64,000 nt of DNA. Origin: Halobacteriovoraceae bacterium (GTDB lineage: Bacteria > Bdellovibrionota > Bacteriovoracia > Bacteriovoracales > Bacteriovoracaceae). The notes under the pieces were generated by a model. The model saw only the letters and a program-made list of their open reading frames with translations, searched no databases and was not told the DNA's origin. The DNA lies in assembly GCA_002712005.1 (NCBI GenBank), contig PASP01000001.1, forward strand, positions 168,210 through 232,209, read 5' to 3'. How positions within the stretch are numbered: the first letter of the stretch is position 1; the number at the start of each line of letters is the position of its first letter. The translations under genes were made by a program, and so were the position numbers. This document shows, piece after piece, positions 9,055 to 18,150 of the stretch.

Positions 9055-10557
9055 CTACCACTGCTGAAACGTTCTTAGAATCACTTTCACCCTTCCTTCG
9101 AAGTGAGAATCGAGCAGGCAGATGAGAATATAGATAAGATAAATCATATTTCTACTTGAGCGAAAGCGACTCATTGTTTGAAAAATAAGCTCTAGAGGTA
9201 TCAAGCTAAGTGTCGTCAGCATCCACATGATAGAGAATCCACCGAAAATACCTGAGCCCGTAACTAAGTTAAACAAAGAAAGAATTACTACGCTTACACC
9301 GGTATATCTAAGATAATCTTTATCCAGCTTGAAGTTCTTAAGAAGAGACCAGTTAAAATCTTTATAAACCATAAATCCTAAAATCAATCCCAATGGTGAA
9401 AGGGCAAAGAATGCTTTTCTTTGAAAGATAGTTGAGATTTCTTCTAAGTAACTATGTCCTAAATTTATCATTGAGAAGTTTCTTGTTGTCGTCACAAGCA
9501 CAATTAATAGAGAGAGAACAAGGCCAAAACTTGCATAACGAAAGAGCTGTCTTTTGAACCAGTTTGTTTTGTCATTTAAAAAATAGAAAATCAAAATCAA
9601 ATGAGGAACCCATAGAGCAAACCACAATTTATTAATGAGAACTCCATACATTCCAACGAGCCCAAAAAATAATCCTGTTCTGTATGTAGAGCTTCTTATA
9701 ACCCAGAGAAGGCTCCACACCCATAAAAGTGAATATGTAGTAGTGATAGAAGCACCAAAGTCTGCAACTAAAAGCTTTGTCCATGACCAGCTTGAAAGAA
9801 GTGCAAAGATACCTAATAGGGCCAAGCGTCTAGATAAGATAAAGCGCAATAGGGCATAGAAACAAAATAAAAATAAACCAAGATTAACAAAGTAGAAATG
9901 GAGACTCCATGCAAGTCTAAACAGGTCTTCATACTTTAGAAAAGGGTAGTAATTAACCTTTAAGAAATTCCAATAAATAGGAGATATATGTTCATTGGGG
10001 TCAAAGAATAATTTCAAGGCTTCTTGATTATTTATCGTGGGCAAATCAGGAATAGAAAAAATAAATAGGGTAAGAATCAATGTAACGAGAGTTTTCTCAA
10101 ATGAATCAAGATATCTAAACTCAGTGAAGTTTGAGCTCATTGATTCCCGAATGATCTTCCCTCGAGTTGGCCAAGAATAGAAAATACCTAGAGAGGCCCA
10201 TGTTATCCAAAAGGCATTATAAATCCATTTACCTGGTAGATAGCTTAGAAAATTAAAGTATATAAAGAAGAAGAACATTCCCAAGAAGACTCTATATACA
10301 AGTCTGTCCATGGAGCTATTCACTCTAAAATATATTTTTAAACGATGATCGATCTCTTTACCCAAAAAGAACCACTGACTGCATATAAAGAGGATAAATA
10401 GTGAAATCGCTACGGCCTGCAATGCGGGTGAAGCCAACATCGTTTTCGGGATCCAAATAGGTAAAAGAAGGAAAGAAAAGTATGTAACTACCCGAATTAA
10501 AAAGAATTTTGATTTTAAATAGAGGATACCCGACTTAGGGGCTAAAGTATTTGCCAT
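9055..10557 (-). CDS. Polytopic membrane protein, unknown function
   Basis: The open frame extends to a TTG at 10629, but upstream codons run through a hairpin; ATG codons lie at 10608 and 10557. I prefer 10557 because the protein then starts MANTLAPKSG just before the first membrane helix; no clear ribosome site decides between them. From 10557 it is about 500 residues with roughly ten or more hydrophobic segments. The layout, with a soluble-looking stretch containing DLPTINNQEA followed by more helices, resembles GT39/ArnT-like or other GT-C integral-membrane glycosyltransferases, but no signature motif is clear. It stands alone on the minus strand upstream of the + strand fliD operon. Confidence 0.7.
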   Translation of the reverse strand: MANTLAPKSGILYLKSKFFLIRVVTYFSFLLLPIWIPKTMLASPALQAVAISLFILFICSQWFFLGKEIDHRLKIYFRVNSSMDRLVYRVFLGMFFFFIYFNFLSYLPGKWIYNAFWITWASLGIFYSWPTRGKIIRESMSSNFTEFRYLDSFEKTLVTLILTLFIFSIPDLPTINNQEALKLFFDPNEHISPIYWNFLKVNYYPFLKYEDLFRLAWSLHFYFVNLGLFLFCFYALLRFILSRRLALLGIFALLSSWSWTKLLVADFGASITTTYSLLWVWSLLWVIRSSTYRTGLFFGLVGMYGVLINKLWFALWVPHLILIFYFLNDKTNWFKRQLFRYASFGLVLSLLIVLVTTTRNFSMINLGHSYLEEISTIFQRKAFFALSPLGLILGFMVYKDFNWSLLKNFKLDKDYLRYTGVSVVILSLFNLVTGSGIFGGFSIMWMLTTLSLIPLELIFQTMSRFRSSRNMIYLIYILICLLDSHFEGRVKVILRTFQQW

Positions 10558-10612
10558 ATTACCCGATAATATTAGTACAACATTTGACCAACTGTTGTTC
10601 TCGTACATTAAA

Positions 10613-10649
10613 TTAGGCCGGTACCCCAAATACCGGCCTTTTTTTTTCT
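10613..10649 (+). terminator. Strong intrinsic terminator facing +, with no + gene before it
   Basis: A perfect 8-bp stem (GGCCGGTA / TACCGGCC, 10616-10623 and 10631-10638) with a seven-base loop is followed on the + strand by nine T residues. On the minus strand the trailing bases are not T-rich, so it works only for + transcripts. The gene to its left is on the minus strand, so the transcript it ends is unidentified. Confidence 0.8.
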
Positions 10650-10797
10650 ATTGTAGGGCCTTTCCCATAAGATGCAACGAAATCAGTAAATTACCCTTGG
10701 ACTAAGGAATTATTTGCGCTGCTTCCAAAGCACCCATGCTCTCTGATAAAATAGAAGAAGCTGTCTATAATGGGCCATTGCTAGGAGGGCAAAACCA

Positions 10798-12189
10798 TTG
10801 GGTATTTCGTTTGGATCCATTAATACTGGGCTCCCAAAAGATATTGTTAAACAAATCATGGAAGCCGAGAAAATTCCATTAAAGAAAATGGAATCCCGTA
10901 AAGGGAAGTTTGGGGACAAGAAGGCCCTCGTGGATCAATTGACCCAACTTTTTCAAGACCTCAAAGGAAATATTCTCGCAAATGGTAACTCTCGCTCCCT
11001 AAGAGAATTAAAGTACGATACCAATGAAAACCTTGTCGGCGTTACCATTGATAAGAATCTCGCTAGCCCAGCCAACTATCAATTTGAAGTTGTTAGCTTG
11101 GCCCAGAAATCCTCTGCTCTAAGCTCAGGCTTTTCTGATAAAGATGAAAGTTATGTAGGGGTTGGATATATTCAGTACTCCTTGCCTAATGGTGAAAGTA
11201 GAGAGATCTACGTCGACTCAGATAATGCAAGTCTTACAGGTATCGCAAAGCTTATAAATAAAGAATCTAATAATGGTATGCACGCAACCGTTATTAATGA
11301 TGGCTCAGGTACAGATACACCTTGGAGACTTCTACTCAGTTTAGATGAAACAGGTGACGGACAAAGAGCAGACTTTCCCTATTTCTACTTTGTAGATGGA
11401 GAAGAAGACTTATACTTAGAACAAGAACGACCAGCACAAGATGCGGTTATCAAGGTCGATGGGTTTGAGATTGAAGTTCCAGAAAATAAAGTCAAAGACA
11501 TTATCCCTGGAGTTACTATTGATCTTAAAAAGGCCAAGCCTGGTGAAGAGTTCTCTCTTAAAGTAAGTGAAGATACAGCAGCCGTTTCAGATAAAATTAA
11601 ATCCTTTGTCGATTCGATAAACTCTATTCTGTCCTTTATCAAGCAACAGAATACTCTCGATGAAAATTCAGATACATCTCGTACATTAGGTGGAGACATC
11701 CTACTGCAAACAATCGAAGGTCGATTAAGACGCGTTGTATTCCAAGATGTAGAAACCAGTAAGGGAATGAAAAGAATTGGAGACATAGGGATTACATTTC
11801 AAAGAGATGGTTCCCTAAGTTTAGATCAAAAGAAGTTTGATGCTGTATTAGCCGATGACTACAGCCTCGTATCTGAAGTCCTCACCGGTAGATTTAAGGA
11901 AGATGGAACCAAGAGTAGTGGTTTTATAGATAATCTAAATGAATTTGTCGGTATGGCGCTCAGATTTCCAAATGGAGTACTAACTACTCGTAAAAAAGGT
12001 CTTGAAAGTAAGATGGACCAAATCGATCGTCGAATCAGTCAAAAACAAAGAATGCTTGAACAGAAAGAAAAGAATTTAAAAGATAAATTTGCTCGGTTAG
12101 AGGGAACAATTGCTCGAATTCAGTCACAAGGAGCCGGTGTATCGGCACTTGGTGCCGCCCCTACTAATGCAGTCACACAACTGGGATAA
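10798..12189 (+). CDS. fliD: Flagellar filament cap protein FliD
   Basis: This 463-residue FliD (HAP2) caps the growing flagellar filament and folds exported flagellin. The start is a TTG, fixed by AGGAGG at 10783-10788, nine bases upstream. The N-terminus (GISFGSINTGLPKDIVKQIMEAE) is the typical FliD_N coiled-coil segment. The middle carries the flagellin_IN-like and D2/D3 regions, and the C-terminal 100 residues hold the FliD_C heptads (LESKMDQIDRRISQKQ). It ends in a small-residue tail (GVSALGAAPTNAVTQLG). It is followed by fliS (21 bases) and a fliT-like gene, the usual filament-assembly operon. Confidence 0.92.
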   Translation: MGISFGSINTGLPKDIVKQIMEAEKIPLKKMESRKGKFGDKKALVDQLTQLFQDLKGNILANGNSRSLRELKYDTNENLVGVTIDKNLASPANYQFEVVSLAQKSSALSSGFSDKDESYVGVGYIQYSLPNGESREIYVDSDNASLTGIAKLINKESNNGMHATVINDGSGTDTPWRLLLSLDETGDGQRADFPYFYFVDGEEDLYLEQERPAQDAVIKVDGFEIEVPENKVKDIIPGVTIDLKKAKPGEEFSLKVSEDTAAVSDKIKSFVDSINSILSFIKQQNTLDENSDTSRTLGGDILLQTIEGRLRRVVFQDVETSKGMKRIGDIGITFQRDGSLSLDQKKFDAVLADDYSLVSEVLTGRFKEDGTKSSGFIDNLNEFVGMALRFPNGVLTTRKKGLESKMDQIDRRISQKQRMLEQKEKNLKDKFARLEGTIARIQSQGAGVSALGAAPTNAVTQLG

Positions 12190-12210
12190 TAATTTAAGCA
12201 GGAGGCTCAA

Positions 12211-12618
12211 ATGAGTTATGGTTTAGGTGCATATAAGAAAACATCCATTCACACGGCCAGTAAGGAACAAATCCTACTAATGCTTTATCAAGCTGCAATT
12301 AAGAATTGTAAGAAAGCGATTGAGGCCATTGAAGCAAAGCAAATTGCTAAAAAAGGTGAATATATTGGAAAGCTCCAAGATATTGTTATCGAACTTAATA
12401 ATAGCTTAGATCACGAAGTTGGTGGACAAGTCGCTGAAGAACTTTCGTCACTTTACGATTACCTATTATATTCCTCTACCCAGGCTAATATTAAAATTGA
12501 TAAGGAACCACTTGTTGGATGCCTTCAAGTTTTAAATACCCTTTATGAAGGATGGGCAGAGGCCGTTAAACAAGTTCGTAAAGAAAAAGGCGCAGCAGCT
12601 AAAGAATCTGCAAAGTAG
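12211..12618 (+). CDS. fliS: Flagellin export chaperone FliS
   Basis: This 135-residue protein has the FliS signature: an N-terminal YGLGAYKKTSIHTASKEQILLMLYQAAI, similar to the YxxxxVxTAsPexLixmLYdgai pattern, then four helices, and a C-terminal charged tail. FliS binds the C-terminus of flagellin in the cytoplasm, keeps it unpolymerised and delivers it to the FlhA export gate. A strong GGAGG precedes the ATG. It sits second in the fliD-fliS-fliT-like operon. Confidence 0.93.
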   Translation: MSYGLGAYKKTSIHTASKEQILLMLYQAAIKNCKKAIEAIEAKQIAKKGEYIGKLQDIVIELNNSLDHEVGGQVAEELSSLYDYLLYSSTQANIKIDKEPLVGCLQVLNTLYEGWAEAVKQVRKEKGAAAKESAK

Positions 12619-12642
12619 TCTATTTCATTTGAGAGGATATTT

Positions 12643-13050
12643 ATGATTGATAATCTAATTCAAAGACTTCAAGTTTTCACAGACCGCTTGGACCAAGGTT
12701 CTAAGTGTACATATAATATTCTCAAATCTATCCAGCATGGAGACTGGGATGCTGTAGAGTTTGATACAATCAATCGGGCCCGTATTCTCAACATCATTGC
12801 TACAGATCAAGCTTATATTGAGAAGGTTATTAATAACCTTATTGATGAAGAGGTTACTCCCAGTAATATTAATCTTATTAAAAGTTGGGCTTTCGACACT
12901 CAAGCATGGATTGATAAGACGGCCTATCTTGATGATAAAATCATTGATGCCCTTAATAATTCTAAGGATGAAATCACCAAAGATCTTGCTGGATTATTTA
13001 AATCTAAACAAGCATTTCGAGGCTACAATCTCAACGACGTTACTCGTTAA
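12643..13050 (+). CDS. FliT-like small helical protein
   Basis: This 135-residue, all-helical protein has no recognised motif. It occupies the place of fliT (the FliD chaperone) after fliD-fliS and is close in size to FliT, with an early helix IQRLQVFTDRLDQGSKCTYNIL. The assignment to FliT rests on position and helical character only. GAGAGGA precedes the ATG. A terminator follows at 13095-13120, making this the last gene of the operon. Confidence 0.6.
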   Translation: MIDNLIQRLQVFTDRLDQGSKCTYNILKSIQHGDWDAVEFDTINRARILNIIATDQAYIEKVINNLIDEEVTPSNINLIKSWAFDTQAWIDKTAYLDDKIIDALNNSKDEITKDLAGLFKSKQAFRGYNLNDVTR

Positions 13051-13094
13051 TAGCCGACAAAAGAACTAGGTAATAAATTCCCCTACTATTTCCA

Positions 13095-13120
13095 AAAACC
13101 GACATAACCTGTCGGTTTTA
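13095..13120 (+). terminator. Terminator of the fliD-fliS-fliT-like operon
   Basis: ACCGACA / TGTCGGT form a 7-bp stem (13098-13104 and 13110-13116), extended by flanking A/T pairs, with a five-base loop and a T-rich tail (TTTTATTTGG). Confidence 0.75.
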
Positions 13121-13252
13121 TTTGGTTTTTCTATAGGTGACCAACGCGCTTTGTTGACAAGTGCATCTCTTTTATGAGGAAATAGTAATTGTGTTAAACC
13201 GGCCAATGATTGGCTCAGGCCTTAGCATCATAAGACCTTACGGAAGAGGGAA

Positions 13253-13978
13253 ATGATTGGCGAAAACTATAATCAAAATTTAAAGACAACCCTAAATGGC
13301 CAAGGAACGACCATGGAAACTTCAATTGAACAAAATCAAGTTCATGATCAACTCTATGTTAAATACTCAAAGTCTGAGCAACCTATTCCTGTGATAAATG
13401 GAGTTCATCTTCATTCCATCTATAATCCAGAAAGGGAAGCCAACGGATTTGTTAGCAATCAGCTAGAGGTTCTCAAGTCTTCAGCTCATATACTTATCTT
13501 TGGTCTTGGCTTTGGATATCACATTTCTCAAATTGAAGAAAAAATGAAGTCCTTTCACCCTGGTGGATATCGTATTTTTGTCATTGAGCCCAATCAATCA
13601 ATTTTAAATAAATGGGAAGAGTTAAGTCCAAATTCTTTCAGTGAGCATGTTTCTGTAGTTAGCTATGACTCTATTAAAGAATTCTATAAAGATAGAGAAC
13701 TTGTAGACTTCATGTCTTGTAAGCCATCGGTTATCCCTCACCCAGCCTCATTCCAATTAAATATGGGATTTTTTAAAGACTTCATGAGTTACAACTATCC
13801 TAAAGGGGTTGATGACTCGGCGTACTTTATTGAATCTAAAACTTTTAGAAATTATTTAACATGTGAAAATAAAAATGAAACGACTGAAGATTTCTTCGAA
13901 CGCGTAAGAGGTAAGAGCTTTCTACAAAGCTATGACTTTCTATCATTAGCACTAGCAGAAATGGTTAGCGAAAGATGA
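13253..13978 (+). CDS. Maf-like (motility accessory factor N-terminal domain) protein
   Basis: This 241-residue protein resembles the N-terminal Rossmann-like domain of Maf flagellin glycosyltransferases. It shows VINGVHLHSIYNPEREA followed by ILIFGLGFGYHISQIEE, a nucleotide-binding type turn, and IFVIEPNQSIL. Full-length Maf proteins are usually 500-700 residues and carry a central DUF115/MptE-like catalytic domain; here the protein stops after the N-terminal part. It may act with the adjacent GT9 proteins or be a stand-alone domain. Ribosome site GAGGGA lies just before the ATG. It lies between the filament cap operon and the glycosyltransferases on the same strand, which supports a role in filament modification. 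Confidence 0.6.
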   Translation: MIGENYNQNLKTTLNGQGTTMETSIEQNQVHDQLYVKYSKSEQPIPVINGVHLHSIYNPEREANGFVSNQLEVLKSSAHILIFGLGFGYHISQIEEKMKSFHPGGYRIFVIEPNQSILNKWEELSPNSFSEHVSVVSYDSIKEFYKDRELVDFMSCKPSVIPHPASFQLNMGFFKDFMSYNYPKGVDDSAYFIESKTFRNYLTCENKNETTEDFFERVRGKSFLQSYDFLSLALAEMVSER

Positions 13979-14010
13979 GATTTATCTCACATACGTAAAA
14001 GGAAATAAAA

Positions 14011-15717
14011 ATGGAAAAAATACTTCTCATCAACTTAAAAAAGTTTGGCGACACATTTCAAAGTGCCCATCTTATCAATACGATTAAGACTTTAAACCCA
14101 GATACTCAGGTTGATGTTCTTTGCTTTGAAGAAAGTGCAAAAGCGGCAAAAACCCTGAGAGGGATTGGAAATATTTTTACGATCAACCGTAAGAAAATCA
14201 TTTCATTCTATAAGAATAATATCTACTCTGATGGATTAGCTTTTAACGCCTTCCATGAAGCTCTTGAAGATGTCATTCGTTCAGACTACAGAAGAGTTAT
14301 CAACTACTCTAATGATAAAGTCAGTACCTATATTTCATCTTACCTCTCAAACTCCATGGAAGCAGAAGTATTTGGTATTCGTTTTGATTCTAAAAATAGC
14401 GTTGTATACTCAGATCCATTTTCAATCATCCTCAACGATGTCAATACAACGACCCACTTCACGCCCTTTAACTTTAACGACACCTACCATTACATATGTG
14501 GAGTGGAAGGGCATCAAAACTCACAGCTAAAAATTAAGAGTAATTCCTCTCACGATCAAACAGCCGTTGAAAACTTTGATCGTCTTAGAGCAACAAAACA
14601 AGATCGTTCCGAGGATGTAAATATTGTTGGGATTCAAATATCTTCTGCATCCGCAACAAAAGATATTCCCAAAAAAGTTCTCATTGAAACGATTCAACTC
14701 TTTATCGACTCAGATAATATCGTTCCCATTCTTCTCAATGCTCCCCTAGATGAAGAGCGAGAACTTATAAAAGAAATTAACTCAAATTTTGATCATAAAC
14801 TTGTAAGTGTGGAAGCAGACTTCATAGCTCTTCCTAGCGTTTTAAAAGGCATTAACCTTTTATTAACCCCTGATACATCTGTAAAGCATGTAGCTGACTT
14901 AGTTGGGACACCTTGTCTTGAAGTCTCTCTTGGAGAAGCACCTTTTCTTAAGCAAGGAAGCATCAACCCAAAGAGCGCCATCATTTCAAGAGCAGCAAAC
15001 CTCCGAGTTTTCAAAGAAGGTATTGAAGATAGAGATAGTGTCATCGAACAAAATAGCGCACTACGCCCAGCTCTTATTTACCACACAACCCAAGCCCTTA
15101 TTGGATCTGAACAGAATCTAGATCTTGATGTGGAATTAGATTCAGAGTTTTGTGTTTACCGTCCTAAAAAAGTTCAAACAGGAACACTCTTTGTTCCTAT
15201 CTCCGGACCTTTTAAGCCCGAATTTGAAATCAGAAGACTTCTTGCTCGTCCTTTAAGTCTTAAGCTTGCAGGCAGAGAAAAGACACAAGACCAAAGCATT
15301 GAAGAAGTTTATCAGACTATTTACGAGCGATTTGACAGAAGAACGATCTCAAAAGTTGTTAATGAGGAAAAGCATGCTCTTTCTGATTTAACCAAGGACC
15401 TTCTTAGCACTCTAAGAGGATTGATCCAAACTCAAGAAGACAGAAGAAAGGCAACTTACTTTGTTGAAGCCCTTGAAAAACTCATCTCTCGTTGCTTTGA
15501 CAACAGCCTCAGTGCCTTTCCAACTTTATTTTTCAGAGCAAGACTTGAGTCTCTTAACGCAACGTCCCTAGAAGAGAACTTTAAAGAAGTAGAAGGTCTT
15601 CTCTATGACCTGAAGTCTAATTTACAAAATTGCTTCAATATTCTTAAAGAAGTTGAAGATTTCAAAAACAAAGACATGGAGTCTTCCACTAATATTTCAC
15701 CAAGAGCTTCGTTATGA
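14011..15717 (+). CDS. GT9-type (heptosyltransferase-like) glycosyltransferase with helical C-terminal tail
   Basis: The first 360 residues follow the GT9 fold: an N-terminal MEKILLINLKKFGDTFQSAHLINTIK (the typical ixlirlGdxixt start), and a C-terminal half with ITFLLTPDTSVKHVADLVGTP-like text (LLTPDTSVKHVADLVGTPC), matching the GT9 donor-site motif. GT9 enzymes typically transfer heptose from ADP-heptose. About 200 residues of predicted helix follow (from about 400), not part of the usual heptosyltransferase. AAGGA precedes the ATG. Its stop overlaps the next small gene in an ATGA junction. Position between fliDST and flagellins suggests filament glycosylation rather than LPS core, which is inference. 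Confidence 0.75.
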   Translation: MEKILLINLKKFGDTFQSAHLINTIKTLNPDTQVDVLCFEESAKAAKTLRGIGNIFTINRKKIISFYKNNIYSDGLAFNAFHEALEDVIRSDYRRVINYSNDKVSTYISSYLSNSMEAEVFGIRFDSKNSVVYSDPFSIILNDVNTTTHFTPFNFNDTYHYICGVEGHQNSQLKIKSNSSHDQTAVENFDRLRATKQDRSEDVNIVGIQISSASATKDIPKKVLIETIQLFIDSDNIVPILLNAPLDEERELIKEINSNFDHKLVSVEADFIALPSVLKGINLLLTPDTSVKHVADLVGTPCLEVSLGEAPFLKQGSINPKSAIISRAANLRVFKEGIEDRDSVIEQNSALRPALIYHTTQALIGSEQNLDLDVELDSEFCVYRPKKVQTGTLFVPISGPFKPEFEIRRLLARPLSLKLAGREKTQDQSIEEVYQTIYERFDRRTISKVVNEEKHALSDLTKDLLSTLRGLIQTQEDRRKATYFVEALEKLISRCFDNSLSAFPTLFFRARLESLNATSLEENFKEVEGLLYDLKSNLQNCFNILKEVEDFKNKDMESSTNISPRASL

Positions 15718-15860
15718 AAGATGAAATCATAGAAAAAATTAAAAGAGTTGAAGATAAGCTTGCGAAGGGTCTTCCCCTAGAACAAGGTGATCATGTTTTT
15801 CTTTTTGCTTTAAGCCTCATCAAAGGCAATAAGTCAGAAGATATTCAAAAGCGTGGATAA
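15714..15860 (+). CDS. 48-residue helical protein
   Basis: A short frame (ATG at 15714, TAA ending at 15860) starts inside the stop of the preceding GT9 gene (ATGA overlap), so it is likely to be translationally coupled. It encodes 48 residues beginning MKDEIIEKIKRVEDKLAKGL and ending DIQKRG, highly charged and helical. The next gene begins 20 bases on. Function unknown; the position suggests a small partner of the glycosyltransferases. Confidence 0.6.
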   Translation: MKDEIIEKIKRVEDKLAKGLPLEQGDHVFLFALSLIKGNKSEDIQKRG

Positions 15861-15880
15861 TTAATTACAAGGGATCATAC

Positions 15881-17533
15881 ATGAGTAAGACATTCACTCT
15901 CATTCAATTAACGAGACTTGGAGATCTTGTTCAAACCTATCAAGCAGCCAAGGCCCTTAAAGAGATACACCCCGAAGTAAATCTTAAACTTATTGCCAGA
16001 AAGAACTTTGCTGAATCACTTCATTTCTTATTAAAAGATACTTTTGATGAAATCATACAATTAGACCTAGAATCTCTTTTCAGCTCAGACCTTTCTACTT
16101 ACTTACAAAATATTGAATCCTGGACCCAACAAGAGAGCGTTCAAAAAACTGATGTTGTTATTAACCTATCCTTTTGTGAGCCTTCAAATTATCTCTCCAG
16201 TATCATTAATTGTGACCATAAGCTCGGAACAAGAATCGACAGTAACAATAAAGTTATAGTTAAAGATCAGTGGTCTCAAATCGTTTACTCAATGGTTATG
16301 AATGGCCCTTACTGTCCATTTAACCTAGTTGATATTTATAAAAATATCTTAGGTGTTCCGCCCACTGTGAAAGAAACACCTGAAATAGAAAAACATTCCA
16401 TCAAGAAATTGGCCATCCACCCATTTGCTTCTGCAGCTAAGAAGAAGTGGAAGACAAGTAAGTGGACAGAAGTCATATTTAAATTCTTAAAAGATAATCC
16501 CAATGCGGAAGTTCATTTATTTGGTTCTAAAGCAGAAGCGAACGACGCTGGCCTTATCACTAACAGCACTCTTTTAAAAAAATATTCTTCACGTCTAAAG
16601 AGTCATGTTGGTAAATTCAATTTAGAAGAAACCACTAAAAAACTTTCTACTTGTACTCATTTTGTAGGTCACGACTCCCTTCTTGGTCATTTGGCCAAAA
16701 CACAAGGACTCCCAACTCTGACCATAGCCTTAGGAACGGTTCGTCCCATGGAGACAACTCCATATGGCCCTCATAGCTACGTTTTATCACCTCGATCTAA
16801 ATGCTACCCTTGCTTTCCAGATACAGAATGTTCTTTCTTTAAGTGCCATGCTGATCTCTCCTATCAGGCGACTTCTGCTGTCCTTAACCATTTTGTAGAA
16901 AAAAGCGAGATAGATCCTAAGGTGATCTATGATGAAATTAGCTCCTTCCATCTCGACTCCTTAGACATCCAAGAATTTGGTCAATCAGCTACAGGCTGGT
17001 ACACATTGGAGAAAATCGGTAACGACAGCCCAATTTTTAGAGATTTTATTAGGGATATTTATCGTGTTGCTCTCGCTTTTAAATTGGAAGAAATCGAAGA
17101 GAACTTATCATTTCCTAATTTAAATAAAGAGCACTTAGCAAAGCTTGAACATCTCCAGCAGGGGATTCAGCAATATTATGAATTATGTGAGTTTGGTAAG
17201 AAGTATTCTCGATTCATTCTACAAGAAGTATCAAAAGATGAACCAAATCTCGAAGATATAAAATCTTTTGCAAATAAAATCGATGAAGTCGATCGACTAC
17301 AAGAGCTTCTCAAACAGACCTATAGTGAGCTTGTTCCCATAATTGATTTCTACAAGGTTACAAAATTTAATCTTAGTGGTGAAAATATTGTGGAACTTAG
17401 TGAATCTAGCTATGTCGTATATAATGATAATGCCACAATTTGTTCCGTTTTATACGAACTCTTTGGGCAAACTATAAATCACCTCCAAAAGAAATTTGGA
17501 GTTAAAGCAATGACCAAGGATGGTAATGCATGA
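15881..17533 (+). CDS. GT9-type (heptosyltransferase-like) glycosyltransferase, second copy
   Basis: This 550-residue protein has the same plan as the preceding GT9 protein. It starts MSKTFTLIQLTRLGDLVQTYQAAKALKE, has the second-domain opening KLAIHPFASAAKKKWKTSKW, and the donor-site text THFVGHDSLLGHLAKTQGLPTL. A cysteine-rich stretch (KCYPCFPDTECSFFKC, around residue 307-322) is common in heptosyltransferase-like GT9 proteins. The C-terminal ~180 residues are helical and unlike normal GT9 enzymes. AAGGGA lies before the ATG. Its stop overlaps the start of the 206-residue gene (ATGA). Confidence 0.78.
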   Translation: MSKTFTLIQLTRLGDLVQTYQAAKALKEIHPEVNLKLIARKNFAESLHFLLKDTFDEIIQLDLESLFSSDLSTYLQNIESWTQQESVQKTDVVINLSFCEPSNYLSSIINCDHKLGTRIDSNNKVIVKDQWSQIVYSMVMNGPYCPFNLVDIYKNILGVPPTVKETPEIEKHSIKKLAIHPFASAAKKKWKTSKWTEVIFKFLKDNPNAEVHLFGSKAEANDAGLITNSTLLKKYSSRLKSHVGKFNLEETTKKLSTCTHFVGHDSLLGHLAKTQGLPTLTIALGTVRPMETTPYGPHSYVLSPRSKCYPCFPDTECSFFKCHADLSYQATSAVLNHFVEKSEIDPKVIYDEISSFHLDSLDIQEFGQSATGWYTLEKIGNDSPIFRDFIRDIYRVALAFKLEEIEENLSFPNLNKEHLAKLEHLQQGIQQYYELCEFGKKYSRFILQEVSKDEPNLEDIKSFANKIDEVDRLQELLKQTYSELVPIIDFYKVTKFNLSGENIVELSESSYVVYNDNATICSVLYELFGQTINHLQKKFGVKAMTKDGNA

Positions 17534-18150
17534 CTCAAGTAACTTTAAACCAAAATCCCTTAAAGAACTCTGTTACCCAGGATCAGTCTCTAGATGAGCT
17601 TGTTAGTTTTATTTTTGACAAAGAAGTGTCAAAAGAAAACATACTCGTTAGTATTAATTTAGATGGAGAGATCATACCTTTTGAAGATGGTTTAAAAGTG
17701 GCAACAGCAAAAGTTTCTTCTTTTAAAGAAATAGATTTCGAAATCAAGTCTTCTGTTGAACTTGCCTATGAAGCATTAGATTCCTGTAATGACTATATCG
17801 ATCTCTTAGTTAAAAAAATTAAATTTCTGACCGATTGCTACAACAAAAACGAGCTCGATCAAGCTAATCATCAATTTACAGAAGTGATTGATATTTTGGA
17901 TCTTTATACTCAGCTCTTTGCCAGAATTCATTCCACTCTTAAGAGAAACTTTTCTGGGTCTTTTACCATTAGCGAAGATATTCAGAAGCTTGATATCCAC
18001 CTTCTTTCCATACTTAAGGCCCTAATTCCGGCCAAAGAAAAGGGTGACATCATCATGCTTTGTGACTTGCTGGAGTACGAATTAATAGATAATCTGACTC
18101 AATGGAAGATCAAAATCGTACCAGCATTGAAAAAAATGAAGGGCAATTAA
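17530..18150 (+). CDS. Hypothetical helical protein of the glycosylation cluster
   Basis: This 206-residue protein has an N-terminal beta-like segment (ENILVSINLDGEIIPFEDG) and then long helices. It resembles the helical tails of the two neighbouring GT9 proteins in style, but I cannot align it convincingly. It starts within the stop codon of the GT9 gene and overlaps the kinase gene by 49 bases, so the genes are tightly packed and probably coupled. Function unknown. Confidence 0.65.
   Translation: MTQVTLNQNPLKNSVTQDQSLDELVSFIFDKEVSKENILVSINLDGEIIPFEDGLKVATAKVSSFKEIDFEIKSSVELAYEALDSCNDYIDLLVKKIKFLTDCYNKNELDQANHQFTEVIDILDLYTQLFARIHSTLKRNFSGSFTISEDIQKLDIHLLSILKALIPAKEKGDIIMLCDLLEYELIDNLTQWKIKIVPALKKMKGN

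Noticed and set aside
9635..9859. A 74-residue + strand frame opposite the membrane protein, possible source of the orphan terminator transcript
   Set aside because: No ribosome site and it ends about 750 bases before the terminator; it is most likely a shadow of the minus-strand gene.
13160..13190. TTGACA-like promoter before the Maf-like gene (TTGACA at 13154)
   Set aside because: No acceptable -10 at 16-18 bases, so not claimed.
13199..13214. Inverted repeat GCCAAT-g-ATTGGC before the Maf-like gene
   Set aside because: It is short with a one-base loop and I cannot link it to a regulator.
13976..14010. Possible nonsense interruption at the end of the Maf-like gene
   Set aside because: The frame after the TGA meets another stop within 30 bases and the next gene starts with its own ribosome site.
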